64,000 bases of DNA from Flavobacterium glycines. GTDB taxonomy: Bacteria; Bacteroidota; Bacteroidia; Flavobacteriales; Flavobacteriaceae. Location of the stretch: the NCBI RefSeq assembly GCF_900100165.1, contig NZ_FNEO01000001.1, forward strand, positions 1,240,001 to 1,304,000, read 5' to 3'. The translations under genes were made by a program, and so were the position numbers. This document shows positions 54,913 to 64,000 of the stretch, one piece after another. Below the pieces are notes generated by a model. That model ran no database searches and was not told the origin of the DNA. It saw only the letters and a program-made list of their open reading frames with translations. Within the stretch, counting starts at the first letter, position 1. Every line of letters begins with the position of its first letter.

Positions 54913-56781
54913 ATGAAAATTTTACTTAATATAGAAAAGACATTCAGAGAACTTTTGCAGCAAGAGGATACTGATCAAGATAAAAAAATCACTAAAGACG
55001 ATCTTGGTCCTAAAAGATTTGTTCTGGTGGATGAATTAACTAAAAAAGAAGAAATGATAGAAGGAACCTATCATTTGTCTAATTTACTTCAGGAACTTGC
55101 AACACTTAAAGAGAAAGGAGAATTAACTGCAGAAGTTGATTTGGATTTTATTAAAGAAGAACCCGTTCAAAGAATATCAAGAAAGATAAGGGATGATTAT
55201 TGGAATGAATTAACCCGTACAATTGATAAAAAAGGTTTGGAGCAAATTCTAAAAGATGAAAAAACATCTAATGATATTGCAACTCTGTATGTTTCGGCAA
55301 AAGATGAACAAGGGATTGCTTATTTTCAAGAATTAGAAAAAGAATTAAAAAGTTTTAAAGTAGCCATTTTGCCAGAGAATTATACGATGGATTATGTGGA
55401 TACCTTAAATTCAAAACCAGGTATTTTAGCGCTGGCATTAGAAAAAAATAAATCGGGATTACAAGGTGTTCCTTTTGTTGTTCCCGGTGGCAGATTTAAT
55501 GAGATGTATGGTTGGGATAGTTATTTTATTGCAGCCGGATTGTTAATAGACAATCAATTGGATAAAGCCATGGCTATAGCTGAGAATTTTAGATACCAAA
55601 TCATTCATTATGGTAAAATTTTAAATGCTAACAGGAGTTATTATTTAACAAGGACTCAGCCTCCATTATATTCTTCTTTGCTGGTTGATATAGTTAAACA
55701 AAAAACACCTGATTTGAATTGGCTCAGATTGCATTTGGAAACGGTGATATTAGAATATAATACCGTTTGGATGGTTCAGGGAGGAAGGCTTACTTCGACA
55801 GCTTTGAATCGATATAAAGCAGATGGAGTGGGGATGCCTTTTGAGGTGGAACCGGGTCATTTTGATGATGTATTAATTGAGTATGCTAAAAAATATAATT
55901 TACCTGTTCGGGAATTTGAAAAACAGTATTTGAACAGGACATTAGTTGATGCTGAACTCGATATGTATTTTGTTCATGACCGCAGTTTGAGAGAAAGTGG
56001 ACATGATACAACTGATAGATTGATAAATACCTGTGCCAATTTAAATTCTGTAGATATCAACAGTTTTCTTTATAAATACGAAAAAGATATTGCTTACCTG
56101 ATTAAAGCATTTTTTAATAATGCCTTTTTATCAGATGATTTGGTTTACACTTCTGAGCAATGGGAGCAAAAAGCCCTTTTCAGAAAAGAAAAAATGAATG
56201 AGTTGTGTTGGAATGAAAATGCAGGGATGTATTTTGATTATGACTTTGTGAATGAAAAACAGTTTCCTTTTGAGGCAGCGACAACCTTCTTTCCTTTGTG
56301 GGCAAAATTGTGCAGCGAGGAACAAGCAAAACAATTGGTGGAAATTGCTTTGCCAAAATTCGTAAAAACAGGTGGGATTACCGGAAGTACAAAAGCAAGT
56401 AGTATTGCATATTCTCATGAAAATGCTCCGCAAAGACAATGGGATTATCCATTTGGGTGGGCACCACACCAAATGTTATTATGGGAAGGACTGATTAATT
56501 ATAATTATTCGGATAAAGCACAAGAAATGGTCTACAGATGGCTTTGGTTAATTACCAAAAATGCTGTAGAATACAATGGAACCATTCCTGAAAAGTTTGA
56601 TTTGGAAATTAGTTCCCATAAAGTATTTGCAGAATACGGCAATGTAGGAACAGAGTTTGATTATATTGCAAAAGAAGGATTTGGTTGGGTAAATGCTTCC
56701 TATCAATTAGGATTACAAATTTTAAATAATAGTTTGAAACTGGAATTAAACAAAATGACTTCACCAGAAGATTTATTCTAA
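54913..56781 (+). CDS. neutral-type GH37 trehalase with calcium-binding segment
   Basis: A 622-residue trehalase without a signal peptide, so cytoplasmic. Both trehalase signatures are present: PGGRFNEMYGWDSYF (about 193-207) and QWDYPFGWAPHQ (about 514-525). Likely catalytic acid D365 in RESGHD and base E560 in PEKFD match the Tre37A pair. Near the N-terminus, DTDQDKKITKDDLGPK (19-34) resembles the calcium-binding domain of fungal neutral trehalases, which is unusual in bacteria. It should split trehalose to two glucose units. It is the last gene of the sugar block that starts at the first MFS gene. Confidence 0.9.
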   Translation: MKILLNIEKTFRELLQQEDTDQDKKITKDDLGPKRFVLVDELTKKEEMIEGTYHLSNLLQELATLKEKGELTAEVDLDFIKEEPVQRISRKIRDDYWNELTRTIDKKGLEQILKDEKTSNDIATLYVSAKDEQGIAYFQELEKELKSFKVAILPENYTMDYVDTLNSKPGILALALEKNKSGLQGVPFVVPGGRFNEMYGWDSYFIAAGLLIDNQLDKAMAIAENFRYQIIHYGKILNANRSYYLTRTQPPLYSSLLVDIVKQKTPDLNWLRLHLETVILEYNTVWMVQGGRLTSTALNRYKADGVGMPFEVEPGHFDDVLIEYAKKYNLPVREFEKQYLNRTLVDAELDMYFVHDRSLRESGHDTTDRLINTCANLNSVDINSFLYKYEKDIAYLIKAFFNNAFLSDDLVYTSEQWEQKALFRKEKMNELCWNENAGMYFDYDFVNEKQFPFEAATTFFPLWAKLCSEEQAKQLVEIALPKFVKTGGITGSTKASSIAYSHENAPQRQWDYPFGWAPHQMLLWEGLINYNYSDKAQEMVYRWLWLITKNAVEYNGTIPEKFDLEISSHKVFAEYGNVGTEFDYIAKEGFGWVNASYQLGLQILNNSLKLELNKMTSPEDLF

Positions 56782-56854
56782 TCGTTTTTTTGTAAAAAGC
56801 TTAATGTTTATAAGTTATTTTTTTTTAAATTTATATTTCATTAAATTTTTTGAT

Positions 56855-57289
56855 ATGACTGTAAATCAAATATTAAGTACGAAAGGAAACGATGTCTATT
56901 CAGTTGTTTCTTCAATTAGCGTTTATGATGCTATAAAAATAATGAGTGAAAAAAATGTTGGAGCAATCTTAGTTATTGAAGAAGGCCAGCTAAAAGGGAT
57001 TTTCTCGGAGAGGGATTATGCCAGAAAAGTTATTCTGAAAGATAAGTCGTCTAAAACAACTATGATTAAAGAAATTATGGTGAGTAATGTTTTTACGGTG
57101 CAACCTACTGACGATTTGGACAATTGTATGGAAATGATGATTTCAAGAAGAATCAGGCATTTACCTGTTGTGGAAGATGATAAAGTCATTGGACTGATTT
57201 CAATTGGAGACGTCGTAAAATGTATTATTGAAAAACAAAAAGAAACAATCCAGCTGTTGGATTCTTATATTAACGGAACCCAATCTTAA
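56855..57289 (+). CDS. paired CBS-domain protein
   Basis: A 144-residue protein of two CBS motifs (about 9-62 and 74-130), a Bateman module that binds adenine nucleotides and senses energy state. I start at the ATG at 56855 (MTVNQILSTKGND); an upstream ATG at 56804 would add 17 hydrophobic residues that do not fit the family. GIFSERDYARKVI and SRRIRHLPVVEDDKVIGLIS are typical. No enzyme domain is fused, so it probably regulates another protein in trans; the partner is not evident. A terminator follows. Confidence 0.88.
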   Translation: MTVNQILSTKGNDVYSVVSSISVYDAIKIMSEKNVGAILVIEEGQLKGIFSERDYARKVILKDKSSKTTMIKEIMVSNVFTVQPTDDLDNCMEMMISRRIRHLPVVEDDKVIGLISIGDVVKCIIEKQKETIQLLDSYINGTQS

Positions 57290-57311
57290 TAAGAAATGAG
57301 ATTAAAAATAG

Positions 57312-57337
57312 AGCCACTAATGTTAGTGGCTTTTTTT
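57312..57337 (+). terminator. intrinsic terminator after the CBS gene
   Basis: AGCCACTA (57312-57319) pairs with TAGTGGCT (57324-57331) around an ATGT loop, followed by a T run. Strong. Confidence 0.88.
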
Positions 57338-57401
57338 GTGTGAAAATTGGTCGTTTTTTTAAAAGAATTAAGAAAATGTTAACTTTTTAAGTTAAGTCTT
57401 C

Positions 57402-57409
57402 TATCTTTG
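57402..57409 (+). promoter_or_regulatory. -7 element of the former maeB promoter, now probably serving ruvA
   Basis: TATCTTTG fits TAnnTTTG and lies 22 bp before the old maeB start codon. No other clear promoter separates it from ruvA, so the ruvA-sprA transcript may start here and run through the decayed gene. Confidence 0.5.
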
Positions 57410-57431
57410 TATATAAGATAAACCTGCAATT

Positions 57432-57715
57432 ATGAATGAAGATAGTAAAAGAAGCCTTATTGTATCATACTGAACCGACTCCGGGGAAAAAAAAGTAAAT
57501 ACTTTGATTTTTGCAAATCTTGATTCGGCTAATGTTACTTATAAACTAATGAAAGAATTATATAAAACGGGTTCAATAGGCCCTATTATGATGGGAATGG
57601 GAAAACCTGTTCCTATTTTCAATTAGGAGCTAGTGTAGAAGAAATGGTAAATATGGCTGCTATTACAGTTATTGATGCCTAGGAAAAATAAAAGAAAAAA
57701 AACAATTCTAAATAA
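57432..57715 (+). pseudogene. maeB: decayed, internally deleted NADP-malic enzyme gene
   Basis: The ATG at 57432 reads MNEDSKR, and after a one-base frame change EALLYHTEPTPGKK, which is the start of flavobacterial MaeB. It then jumps directly to the C-terminal end of the phosphotransacetylase-like domain: VNTLIFANLDSANVTYKLMK and SIGPIMMGMGKPVPIF (57495-57620). A further frameshift leads to QLGASVEEMVNMAA and the final residues, ending at the old stop 57713-57715. Premature stops stand at about 57496, 57624, 57680 and 57689. About 90 of an expected 760 codons remain, so some 2 kb was deleted. The order maeB-ruvA-sprA is the ancestral one in the genus. Confidence 0.82.
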
Positions 57716-57732
57716 TATTTATAAAAAATTAA

Positions 57733-58314
57733 ATGATTGCACATTTACAAGGGAAGTTAGTTGAAAAAACACCAACACATCTTGTTGTTGATTGTGGTGG
57801 TGTAGGCTATGAGGTTCATATTTCCTTACATACCTTTTCATTACTTCCTAATTCTGATTTTATAAAAGTATTTACTTATCTTCAAATCAAAGAAGATGCA
57901 CATACTATTTTTGGTTTTGTAGAGAAATCAGAAAGGGAAATATTTAAATTATTGTTGTCGGTTTCAGGTATTGGAGCAGGTATTGCCAGAACAATGTTGT
58001 CTTCGCTTGATCCAAAACAAATTACTCATGCTATTGCATCTGGTGATGTTACTACTATTCAATCCATTAAGGGAATTGGTAGTAAAACAGCACAAAGAGT
58101 TATTTTGGATTTAAAGGAAAAAGTTTTGAAGTTGTATGATTTAGACGAAGTTTCTGTGTCGCAAAGCAATACAAACAGAGATGAAGCGTTATCTGCATTA
58201 GAAGTTTTAGGTTTTGTTAGAAAAGCTTCTGAAAAAGTGATAGATAAAATTGTAAAAGAAAATCCGGAGGCATCAGTTGAATCGATTATTAAACAAGCAT
58301 TAAAAAGCTTATAA
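57733..58314 (+). CDS. ruvA: Holliday junction DNA helicase subunit RuvA
   Basis: A 193-residue junction-binding protein that loads the RuvB motor on Holliday junctions. Domain I is the OB-fold (MIAHLQGKLVEKTPTHLVVD onward, residues 1-62). Domain II has helix-hairpin-helix motifs (LLLSVSGIGAGIARTML and IKGIGSKTAQRVILDLK). Domain III, which contacts RuvB, is at 145-193. Length is normal. It is followed 22 bp later by sprA, and preceded by the maeB remnant. Confidence 0.96.
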   Translation: MIAHLQGKLVEKTPTHLVVDCGGVGYEVHISLHTFSLLPNSDFIKVFTYLQIKEDAHTIFGFVEKSEREIFKLLLSVSGIGAGIARTMLSSLDPKQITHAIASGDVTTIQSIKGIGSKTAQRVILDLKEKVLKLYDLDEVSVSQSNTNRDEALSALEVLGFVRKASEKVIDKIVKENPEASVESIIKQALKSL

Positions 58315-58336
58315 AGCACAGCAAAAAACCAATTGT

Positions 58337-61300
58337 ATGCATAAAATTTGTATTGTTTGGGCAGTTTTATTATGCGGTTTTGTGTCTTTGGCTCAGGTTA
58401 ACGAACCAGTTCAGGATACAACAAAAAGAAGATATTCTACAGGGAAAGTTCAAATGAAAGACCCTAAGAGTATTCTTTCTGCTTATACTTATGACCCAAA
58501 AACGGATAGATATATTTACACCCATTCGGTAGATGGATTTTCTATCAAGTACCCCATTATACTAACTCCAAAAGAATACGAAAATTTAGTTTTGAAAGAA
58601 TCTATGAAGGATTATTTCAAAAAAAAATCGGATGCAATTGACGGAAAGAAAAAAGGTAGTGAAGCTGATAAAAAAGATTTATTACCCAGATATTATGTGA
58701 ATTCGGGATTGTTTGAGTCTATTTTTGGTAGTAATACAATTGATGTAAAGCCTACGGGATCCGTTGAAATGGATATGGGTGTTCGGTATACCAAACAGGA
58801 TAACCCTTCCTTTTCTCCCAGAAACAGGTCTAATCTGGCTTTTGATTTTGATCAGAGAATTAGCATGAGTTTGATGGGGAAAGTGGGAACCCGACTGAAT
58901 GTGAATGCTAATTATGACACCCAGTCTACATTTGCTTTTCAAAATTTACTCAAATTAGAATATGCCCCTACCGAAGATGATATTATTCAAAAAATTGAGG
59001 TCGGAAATGTAAGCATGCCCCTAAATAGTTCTTTGATTAGAGGAGCGCAGAGTTTGTTTGGGGTTAAGGCGCAGCTGCAGTTTGGCAAAACTACAGTAAC
59101 AGGCGTTTTTTCCGAACAAAAATCACAAACTAAAACAGTAGTTTCACAAGGAGGAGGGACTATTCAGGATTTTGATCTTTATGCTTTAGATTACGATAAC
59201 GACAGGCACTTTTTTTTATCTCAATATTTTAGAAATCGATACGATGCGGCTTTAAAAAATTATCCATTTATAGATAGTAGAGTACAAATTACAAGGATTG
59301 AGGTTTGGGTAACTAATAAGCAAACACGTCTTAATACTACTTCTAATAATCTTAGAAATGTAATTGCACTTCAGGATTTAGGAGAGGCGCAGTTAACGGG
59401 TTTAAATGATAATGAAGTGGTGGTTTTAAATCCTTCGACAGGAATGTTTAATACTCCCGCAGATACGCCATCAGATAATGCAAATAATAAATACGATCCG
59501 GCAAAAATTGGATTGGCAGATGGTTATTTAAAAACAGATATTCGTGAAATTGCCACCGCTAGTGCAGGTTTTAAAGTATCTGTGAGTGAAGGACAAGATT
59601 ACTCAAAACTGGAGAATGCCCGTAAATTAACGACTAATGAATTTACCTATCATCCGCAATTAGGTTATATTTCGCTACAACAGAGATTATCAAATGATGA
59701 AATTTTAGCTGTGGCTTACGAGTATACGATTGGTGATAAGGTGTATCAGGTTGGGGAGTTTGGTAATGATGGTGTGGATGCGACTCTTGTTACCGGAACA
59801 CCACAATCAACGCAAGCTGTTGTGACGCAAAGTTTGGTGTTAAAAATGTTGAAAAGTAATCTGACTAATGTTTCTAATCCGGTTTGGAACCTGATGATGA
59901 AGAATATTTATCAAATTCCGGGGGCTTATCAAATTAAACAACAAGATTTTAGATTTAATATTCTTTATACCGATCCGTCTCCATTAAATTATATAACTCC
60001 CGTAGCCGGAAACCCATTCCCTGTGAATCCTTCTCCGGATGATAAGGTGGCAGAAACTCCATTGTTGAATGTGTTTAATTTAGATAAGTTAAATTATAAT
60101 AATGATCGTCAAACGGGTGGTGATGGTTTTTTTGACTTCGTTTCCGGGTTGACAGTTGATACTCAAAATGGGCGTATTATTTTTACAACCAAAGAGCCTT
60201 TTGGGGAGTTGTTATTTAATAAGTTGACTACTAATGCAGTTGAAGATTACAGCAATACAACTACATATAATCCTAACCAAAGTAAATATGTTTTTGGAGC
60301 AATGTACCGAAAAACACAGGCTAAGGCATTAGAAGATAGTGATAAAAATAAATTTTTATTAAGAGGAAAATACAAATCATCCAGTGGTGATGGAATTCCT
60401 ATTGGAGCATTCAATGTGCCTCAGGGTTCAGTTGTAGTAACCGCCGGAGGAAGAGTTTTAGTGGAAGGAGTAGATTATAGTGTTAACTATCAATTAGGGA
60501 GAGTTCAGATTTTGGATCCTTCGTTACAGGCATCTAATACTCCTATTAATGTTTCTTTGGAAAATAATTCCATTTTTGGTCAGCAAACCAGACGATTTAT
60601 GGGAGTGAATGTAGAACATAAATTTTCGGATAATTTTACATTAGGTGGAACCTTTTTGAAGATGACTGAAAAACCATTTACCCAAAAATCGAATTATGGT
60701 CAGGAATCTGTAAACAATACTATTTTTGGATTCAATACTAATTTCTCAACTGAGGTTCCTTTTTTTACAAGATTAGTAAATATGCTTCCTAATGTTGATA
60801 CTGATGTGCCATCAAATTTATCCGTTAGAGGTGAAATAGCATTTTTAAAACCAGATACTCCAAAAGCAGACCAATTTCAAGGACAATCAACATTGTATGT
60901 AGATGATTTTGAAGGTACACAATCTTCAATAGATATGCGTTCGGCTTATGCCTGGAGTTTAGCTTCGACACCAACAAATCAAGATGCTAAGTTTCCAACA
61001 ACTTATGAGTTTAATGGAGCTTCTAATGATTTGTCATATGGGCATAAAAGAGCAAAATTAGCCTGGTATACCATAGATCCTATTTTTTATGTTCAAAAAC
61101 CCTCTGGCGTTTCAAATGATGATATTTCTTTGAACTCAACCAGAAGAATTTATAGCAAAGAGTTGTATCCAACACTAGATATTGCTCAGGGACAAACACA
61201 GGTAATTAATACTCTTGATTTAACTTATTTACCATCCGAAAGAGGGCCGTATAATAATAATTCAAATTTTGGTTTAACTCCTAAAGAGAATTACGGAGGA

Positions 61301-64000
61301 ATTATGCGTTCGTTAAGCTCTACTAATTTCGAACAGGGAAATGTGGAATACATTCAGTTTTGGGTATTAGATCCTTATGTGGGTAATGGAAGTACAACAC
61401 CTACTAATACTGGTAAAATTTATTTCAATCTGGGGGAAATTTCAGAAGATATTTTGAAAGACGGAAGGAAACAGTATGAAAATGGATTAGGGCCGGATCA
61501 AATTTTAGTAAATCCAAGACCAATTTGGGGAGATGTTCCAGCTTCTCAATCATTAATATATGCTTTTGATGCAGATGCTAATACCAGAAAAAATCAGGAC
61601 GTTGGTTTAGATGGTTTATCTAATAGCGGAGAGGCATCGGTATATACTAATTTTGCCGGAGAATCTGATCCAGCAGCAGATGATTATACCTATTATTTGA
61701 ATACTTCCGGTGGAATTAAAGAGCGTTATAAAAATTATAACGGAGTTGATGGAAACTCAGCTGTTGATATCAATGATCCTAATAGGGGAGCCTCTACCGT
61801 TCCTGATGTTGAAGATATCAACAGAGATAATACAATGAATACTATTAATGCTTATTATGAATACAGTATTGATATGAAGCCGGGGATGCAAGTAGGGGAA
61901 AATTATGTTACTGATATTCGTGTAGTAAATGACGAGCCTTTACCAAACGGAGAAATGATTAATGCCAGATGGATCCAATTTAAAATACCAGTTTCACAAC
62001 CGCAAAATGTTATTGGGAATATTAGTGATTTTAGATCGATTCGTTTTATGAGAATGTTCATGACGGGTTTTGATGAAGAAGTTACGGTTCGTTTTGGAGC
62101 ATTGGATTTGGTTAGAGGAGAATGGCGAAGATATACGAGTACATTAGATCCTACTGATACAAATGTGGATAATGATAATACCGAGTTAGATATTACAGCT
62201 GTTAACATTCAGGAAAATGACACCAGATGTCCTGTTAATTATATAACGCCGCCAGGTGTTACAAGAGAACAGTTGTATAATAACAATACTTTGATTAATC
62301 AAAATGAACAATCATTATCGTTAAGAGTTGCTGGAGATGGTTTAGAAATTGGGGATTCAAGAGCTGTTTTTAAAAATGTAAGTGTAGATATGCGCCAGTT
62401 TAAAAAACTGCAAATGTTTTTACATGCTGAATCTTTAAAAGGTGAGATTCCTTTAACAGATGATCAAATGGTTGGATTCATTCGTTTTGGTAATGACTTT
62501 ACACAAAATTTCTATCAGGTCGAAATTCCATTAAAAGTTACGGCTGCAACGGATGGTAATTGTAAATATACCGCAGAAGAAGTTTGGCCTGTAGCCAACG
62601 AAATCAATTTGTCTTTGGCATTACTGACTAAGTTAAAAATCAAATCCATGAGTGTGGATGCAAGTTCACTGCCTTTGGATGGGGTGTATTATTTAGATGA
62701 TGATACCAGTGTTTCAGGAGATCCTAATGAGCGTGATGGTGATAGTAAGTTAAAACTGGGGATTAAAGGAAATCCAAATTTTGGAATGGTGCGTACTTTG
62801 ATGGTGGGTGTAAAAAGCAATGAGACCCATCAGAAAATAAAAGGAGAAGTCTGGTTTAATGAACTTCGTCTTGCCGAGATGGACAATCACGGTGGTATGG
62901 CTGCGGTGTTGAATGTGGATACTAATTTTGCCGATTTTGCTACAGTTTCTGCTACCGGAAAAATGAGTACCGTTGGATTTGGAACTATTGAACAAGGTCC
63001 AAACGAAAGAAGCAGAGAGGATATTCAGCAATATAATATTGTTACTAATGTTAATTTAGGGAAGTTATTGCCTAATAAATGGGGTATTAATTTACCTTTT
63101 AATTACAGTGTGGGTGAAGAAACAATTAAGCCGGAATACGATCCGTTTAATCAGGATATTAAGTTGAAACAGCTTTTAAAAGAAACCGATGATGCCGATG
63201 TAAGAGCTAATTTAAAAAATCGTGCGATTGATTATACTAAGCGTACCAGCATTAATTTTATTGGAGTAAGAAAACAAAGAGGAGCTGAACAAAAACCTCA
63301 TATTTATGATCCGGAAAACTTTACTTTCTCGCAATCTTTTAATAAAGTAGAACGACACGATTATGAAATTGAAGACTACTTGGATCAGCAGGCAAGTACA
63401 ACCGTGGATTATGCGTACAGTTTTGATAATAAACCGGTAGAGCCTTTCAAGAAAACAAAATTCATGAAGAAAAGCAGTTATTGGAAGTTGTTGAGCGATT
63501 TTAATTTTAATTATTTGCCTTCGAATATTACTTTTAATACCAATATTAACAGACAGTACAACCGTCAGCAATTTAGACAGGTTGATAATGTTCCGGGGCT
63601 TGAATTGCAGCCATTATACAGAAGAAATTTTGGATTTAATTATAATTATGGTTTCAATTTTAATTTAACTAAATCGCTTAAATTTAGTTATGCAGCTTCG
63701 ACAAATAATCTTGTTAAGAATTATTTGGATGATAATGATATGCCTATAGAAGATTTTACTATTTGGGACAGTTACTGGGATATTGGAGATCCTAACCGTC
63801 ATACACAACAAGTAGTTTTAAATTATGATATTCCAATTAATAAGATTCCTGTTTTTAGTTTTGTAAAAGCGAGTTATTCTTATACGGGAGATTACAGTTG
63901 GCAAAAATCAGCCAATGCGTTGTCTGAAATTATAGTTGACGGAGTGAATTATAATCTGGGGAATACAGTTCAAAATGCCAGAACAAATAATTTGAATGCC
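58337..64000 (+). CDS. sprA: gliding motility/T9SS protein SprA, 3' partial
   Basis: The reading frame is open from the ATG at 58337 to the window end, 1888 codons without a stop; full SprA is about 2400 residues. A signal peptide (about 4-19, VSLAQ) leads to a very large outer-membrane protein. SprA is the 36-strand translocon barrel of the type IX secretion system, needed for gliding and export of adhesins and enzymes. The segment near residues 120-200 (DMGVRYTKQDNPSFSPRN, GTRLNVNANYDTQSTFAFQN as shorter pieces) and the position after ruvA support the call. The T9SS means that surface enzymes with T9SS tails could be exported, although no such tail was noticed on the sugar enzymes here. Confidence 0.95.
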   Translation, partial: MHKICIVWAVLLCGFVSLAQVNEPVQDTTKRRYSTGKVQMKDPKSILSAYTYDPKTDRYIYTHSVDGFSIKYPIILTPKEYENLVLKESMKDYFKKKSDAIDGKKKGSEADKKDLLPRYYVNSGLFESIFGSNTIDVKPTGSVEMDMGVRYTKQDNPSFSPRNRSNLAFDFDQRISMSLMGKVGTRLNVNANYDTQSTFAFQNLLKLEYAPTEDDIIQKIEVGNVSMPLNSSLIRGAQSLFGVKAQLQFGKTTVTGVFSEQKSQTKTVVSQGGGTIQDFDLYALDYDNDRHFFLSQYFRNRYDAALKNYPFIDSRVQITRIEVWVTNKQTRLNTTSNNLRNVIALQDLGEAQLTGLNDNEVVVLNPSTGMFNTPADTPSDNANNKYDPAKIGLADGYLKTDIREIATASAGFKVSVSEGQDYSKLENARKLTTNEFTYHPQLGYISLQQRLSNDEILAVAYEYTIGDKVYQVGEFGNDGVDATLVTGTPQSTQAVVTQSLVLKMLKSNLTNVSNPVWNLMMKNIYQIPGAYQIKQQDFRFNILYTDPSPLNYITPVAGNPFPVNPSPDDKVAETPLLNVFNLDKLNYNNDRQTGGDGFFDFVSGLTVDTQNGRIIFTTKEPFGELLFNKLTTNAVEDYSNTTTYNPNQSKYVFGAMYRKTQAKALEDSDKNKFLLRGKYKSSSGDGIPIGAFNVPQGSVVVTAGGRVLVEGVDYSVNYQLGRVQILDPSLQASNTPINVSLENNSIFGQQTRRFMGVNVEHKFSDNFTLGGTFLKMTEKPFTQKSNYGQESVNNTIFGFNTNFSTEVPFFTRLVNMLPNVDTDVPSNLSVRGEIAFLKPDTPKADQFQGQSTLYVDDFEGTQSSIDMRSAYAWSLASTPTNQDAKFPTTYEFNGASNDLSYGHKRAKLAWYTIDPIFYVQKPSGVSNDDISLNSTRRIYSKELYPTLDIAQGQTQVINTLDLTYLPSERGPYNNNSNFGLTPKENYGGIMRSLSSTNFEQGNVEYIQFWVLDPYVGNGSTTPTNTGKIYFNLGEISEDILKDGRKQYENGLGPDQILVNPRPIWGDVPASQSLIYAFDADANTRKNQDVGLDGLSNSGEASVYTNFAGESDPAADDYTYYLNTSGGIKERYKNYNGVDGNSAVDINDPNRGASTVPDVEDINRDNTMNTINAYYEYSIDMKPGMQVGENYVTDIRVVNDEPLPNGEMINARWIQFKIPVSQPQNVIGNISDFRSIRFMRMFMTGFDEEVTVRFGALDLVRGEWRRYTSTLDPTDTNVDNDNTELDITAVNIQENDTRCPVNYITPPGVTREQLYNNNTLINQNEQSLSLRVAGDGLEIGDSRAVFKNVSVDMRQFKKLQMFLHAESLKGEIPLTDDQMVGFIRFGNDFTQNFYQVEIPLKVTAATDGNCKYTAEEVWPVANEINLSLALLTKLKIKSMSVDASSLPLDGVYYLDDDTSVSGDPNERDGDSKLKLGIKGNPNFGMVRTLMVGVKSNETHQKIKGEVWFNELRLAEMDNHGGMAAVLNVDTNFADFATVSATGKMSTVGFGTIEQGPNERSREDIQQYNIVTNVNLGKLLPNKWGINLPFNYSVGEETIKPEYDPFNQDIKLKQLLKETDDADVRANLKNRAIDYTKRTSINFIGVRKQRGAEQKPHIYDPENFTFSQSFNKVERHDYEIEDYLDQQASTTVDYAYSFDNKPVEPFKKTKFMKKSSYWKLLSDFNFNYLPSNITFNTNINRQYNRQQFRQVDNVPGLELQPLYRRNFGFNYNYGFNFNLTKSLKFSYAASTNNLVKNYLDDNDMPIEDFTIWDSYWDIGDPNRHTQQVVLNYDIPINKIPVFSFVKASYSYTGDYSWQKSANALSEIIVDGVNYNLGNTVQNARTNNLNA

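Noticed and set aside
57432..57626. Short open stretches between the CBS gene and ruvA as small functional genes
   Set aside because: Their translations in changing frames match the two ends of malic enzyme with stops and frame changes, so this is a decayed gene.
1..64000. CRISPR arrays, tRNA or rRNA genes, insertion sequences, phage or defence genes
   Set aside because: None was recognised by eye on either strand; intergenic regions are short and AT-rich without such structures.

Overview
The window comes from a member of the Flavobacteriaceae, most like Flavobacterium. The evidence is low GC, almost no Shine-Dalgarno sites, promoters of the Bacteroidota type (TTG, then TAnnTTTG), SusC/SusD-family proteins, an alternative complex III fused in one operon to a caa3-like oxidase, and the type IX secretion gene sprA after ruvA. 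No rRNA, tRNA, CRISPR array, transposase or phage gene was recognised.

Layout. (1) 1-6701: end of a catabolic operon with a large DUF5695-like protein (5' end outside the window), a secreted GH42 beta-galactosidase, an ornithine cyclodeaminase-family enzyme and an M24 Xaa-Pro peptidase. (2) 6799-11628: rimP-nusA-infB, preceded by a promoter and a terminator-like hairpin in the short leader (a possible attenuator) and closed by a UUCG terminator. (3) 11844-12973: a small membrane protein and a convergent SPOR-domain protein sharing a bidirectional terminator. (4) 13076-24539: the respiratory operon actA-F plus cytochrome oxidase subunits II and I. (5) 24604-26571: ruvB and queG.

(6) 26587-56781: an alpha-glucoside utilisation island. 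Two tandem LacI-type regulators lie beside a leftward GH13-VOC-GH13 operon. On the plus strand follow a GH65 enzyme, a SusC/SusD pair, two VCBS/UnbV lipoproteins, a vanadium-haloperoxidase-like lipoprotein and a membrane-anchored SRPBCC/GyrI-like protein. A second plus-strand block holds a SUT-like MFS transporter, fructokinase, a GH13_18 sucrose phosphorylase-like enzyme, another MFS transporter and a neutral-type trehalase. Three tandem pairs of the 14-bp LacI-type palindrome CGAAAACGTTTTCG (spacing 20, 20 and 21 bp) sit before the GH65 gene (shared with the divergent GH13 operon), before susC and before the first MFS gene. They tie the island into one regulon. The likely flow is outer-membrane uptake by SusCD, periplasmic trimming of alpha-1,4/alpha-1,6 and other glucosides by GH13/GH65, inner-membrane import by MFS, then cytoplasmic phosphorolysis of a sucrose-like sugar with fructokinase, and trehalose hydrolysis.

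(7) 56855-64000: a CBS-domain protein, a decayed and internally deleted NADP-malic enzyme gene that kept its promoter, ruvA, and the first 1888 codons of sprA, which runs off the window.

The most notable non-textbook items are the paired LacI operators with paired regulators, the operator pair that can also fold as a terminator, the rimP leader hairpin, the maeB fossil whose promoter probably now serves ruvA-sprA, and the sucrose phosphorylase-like enzyme with a large insertion.
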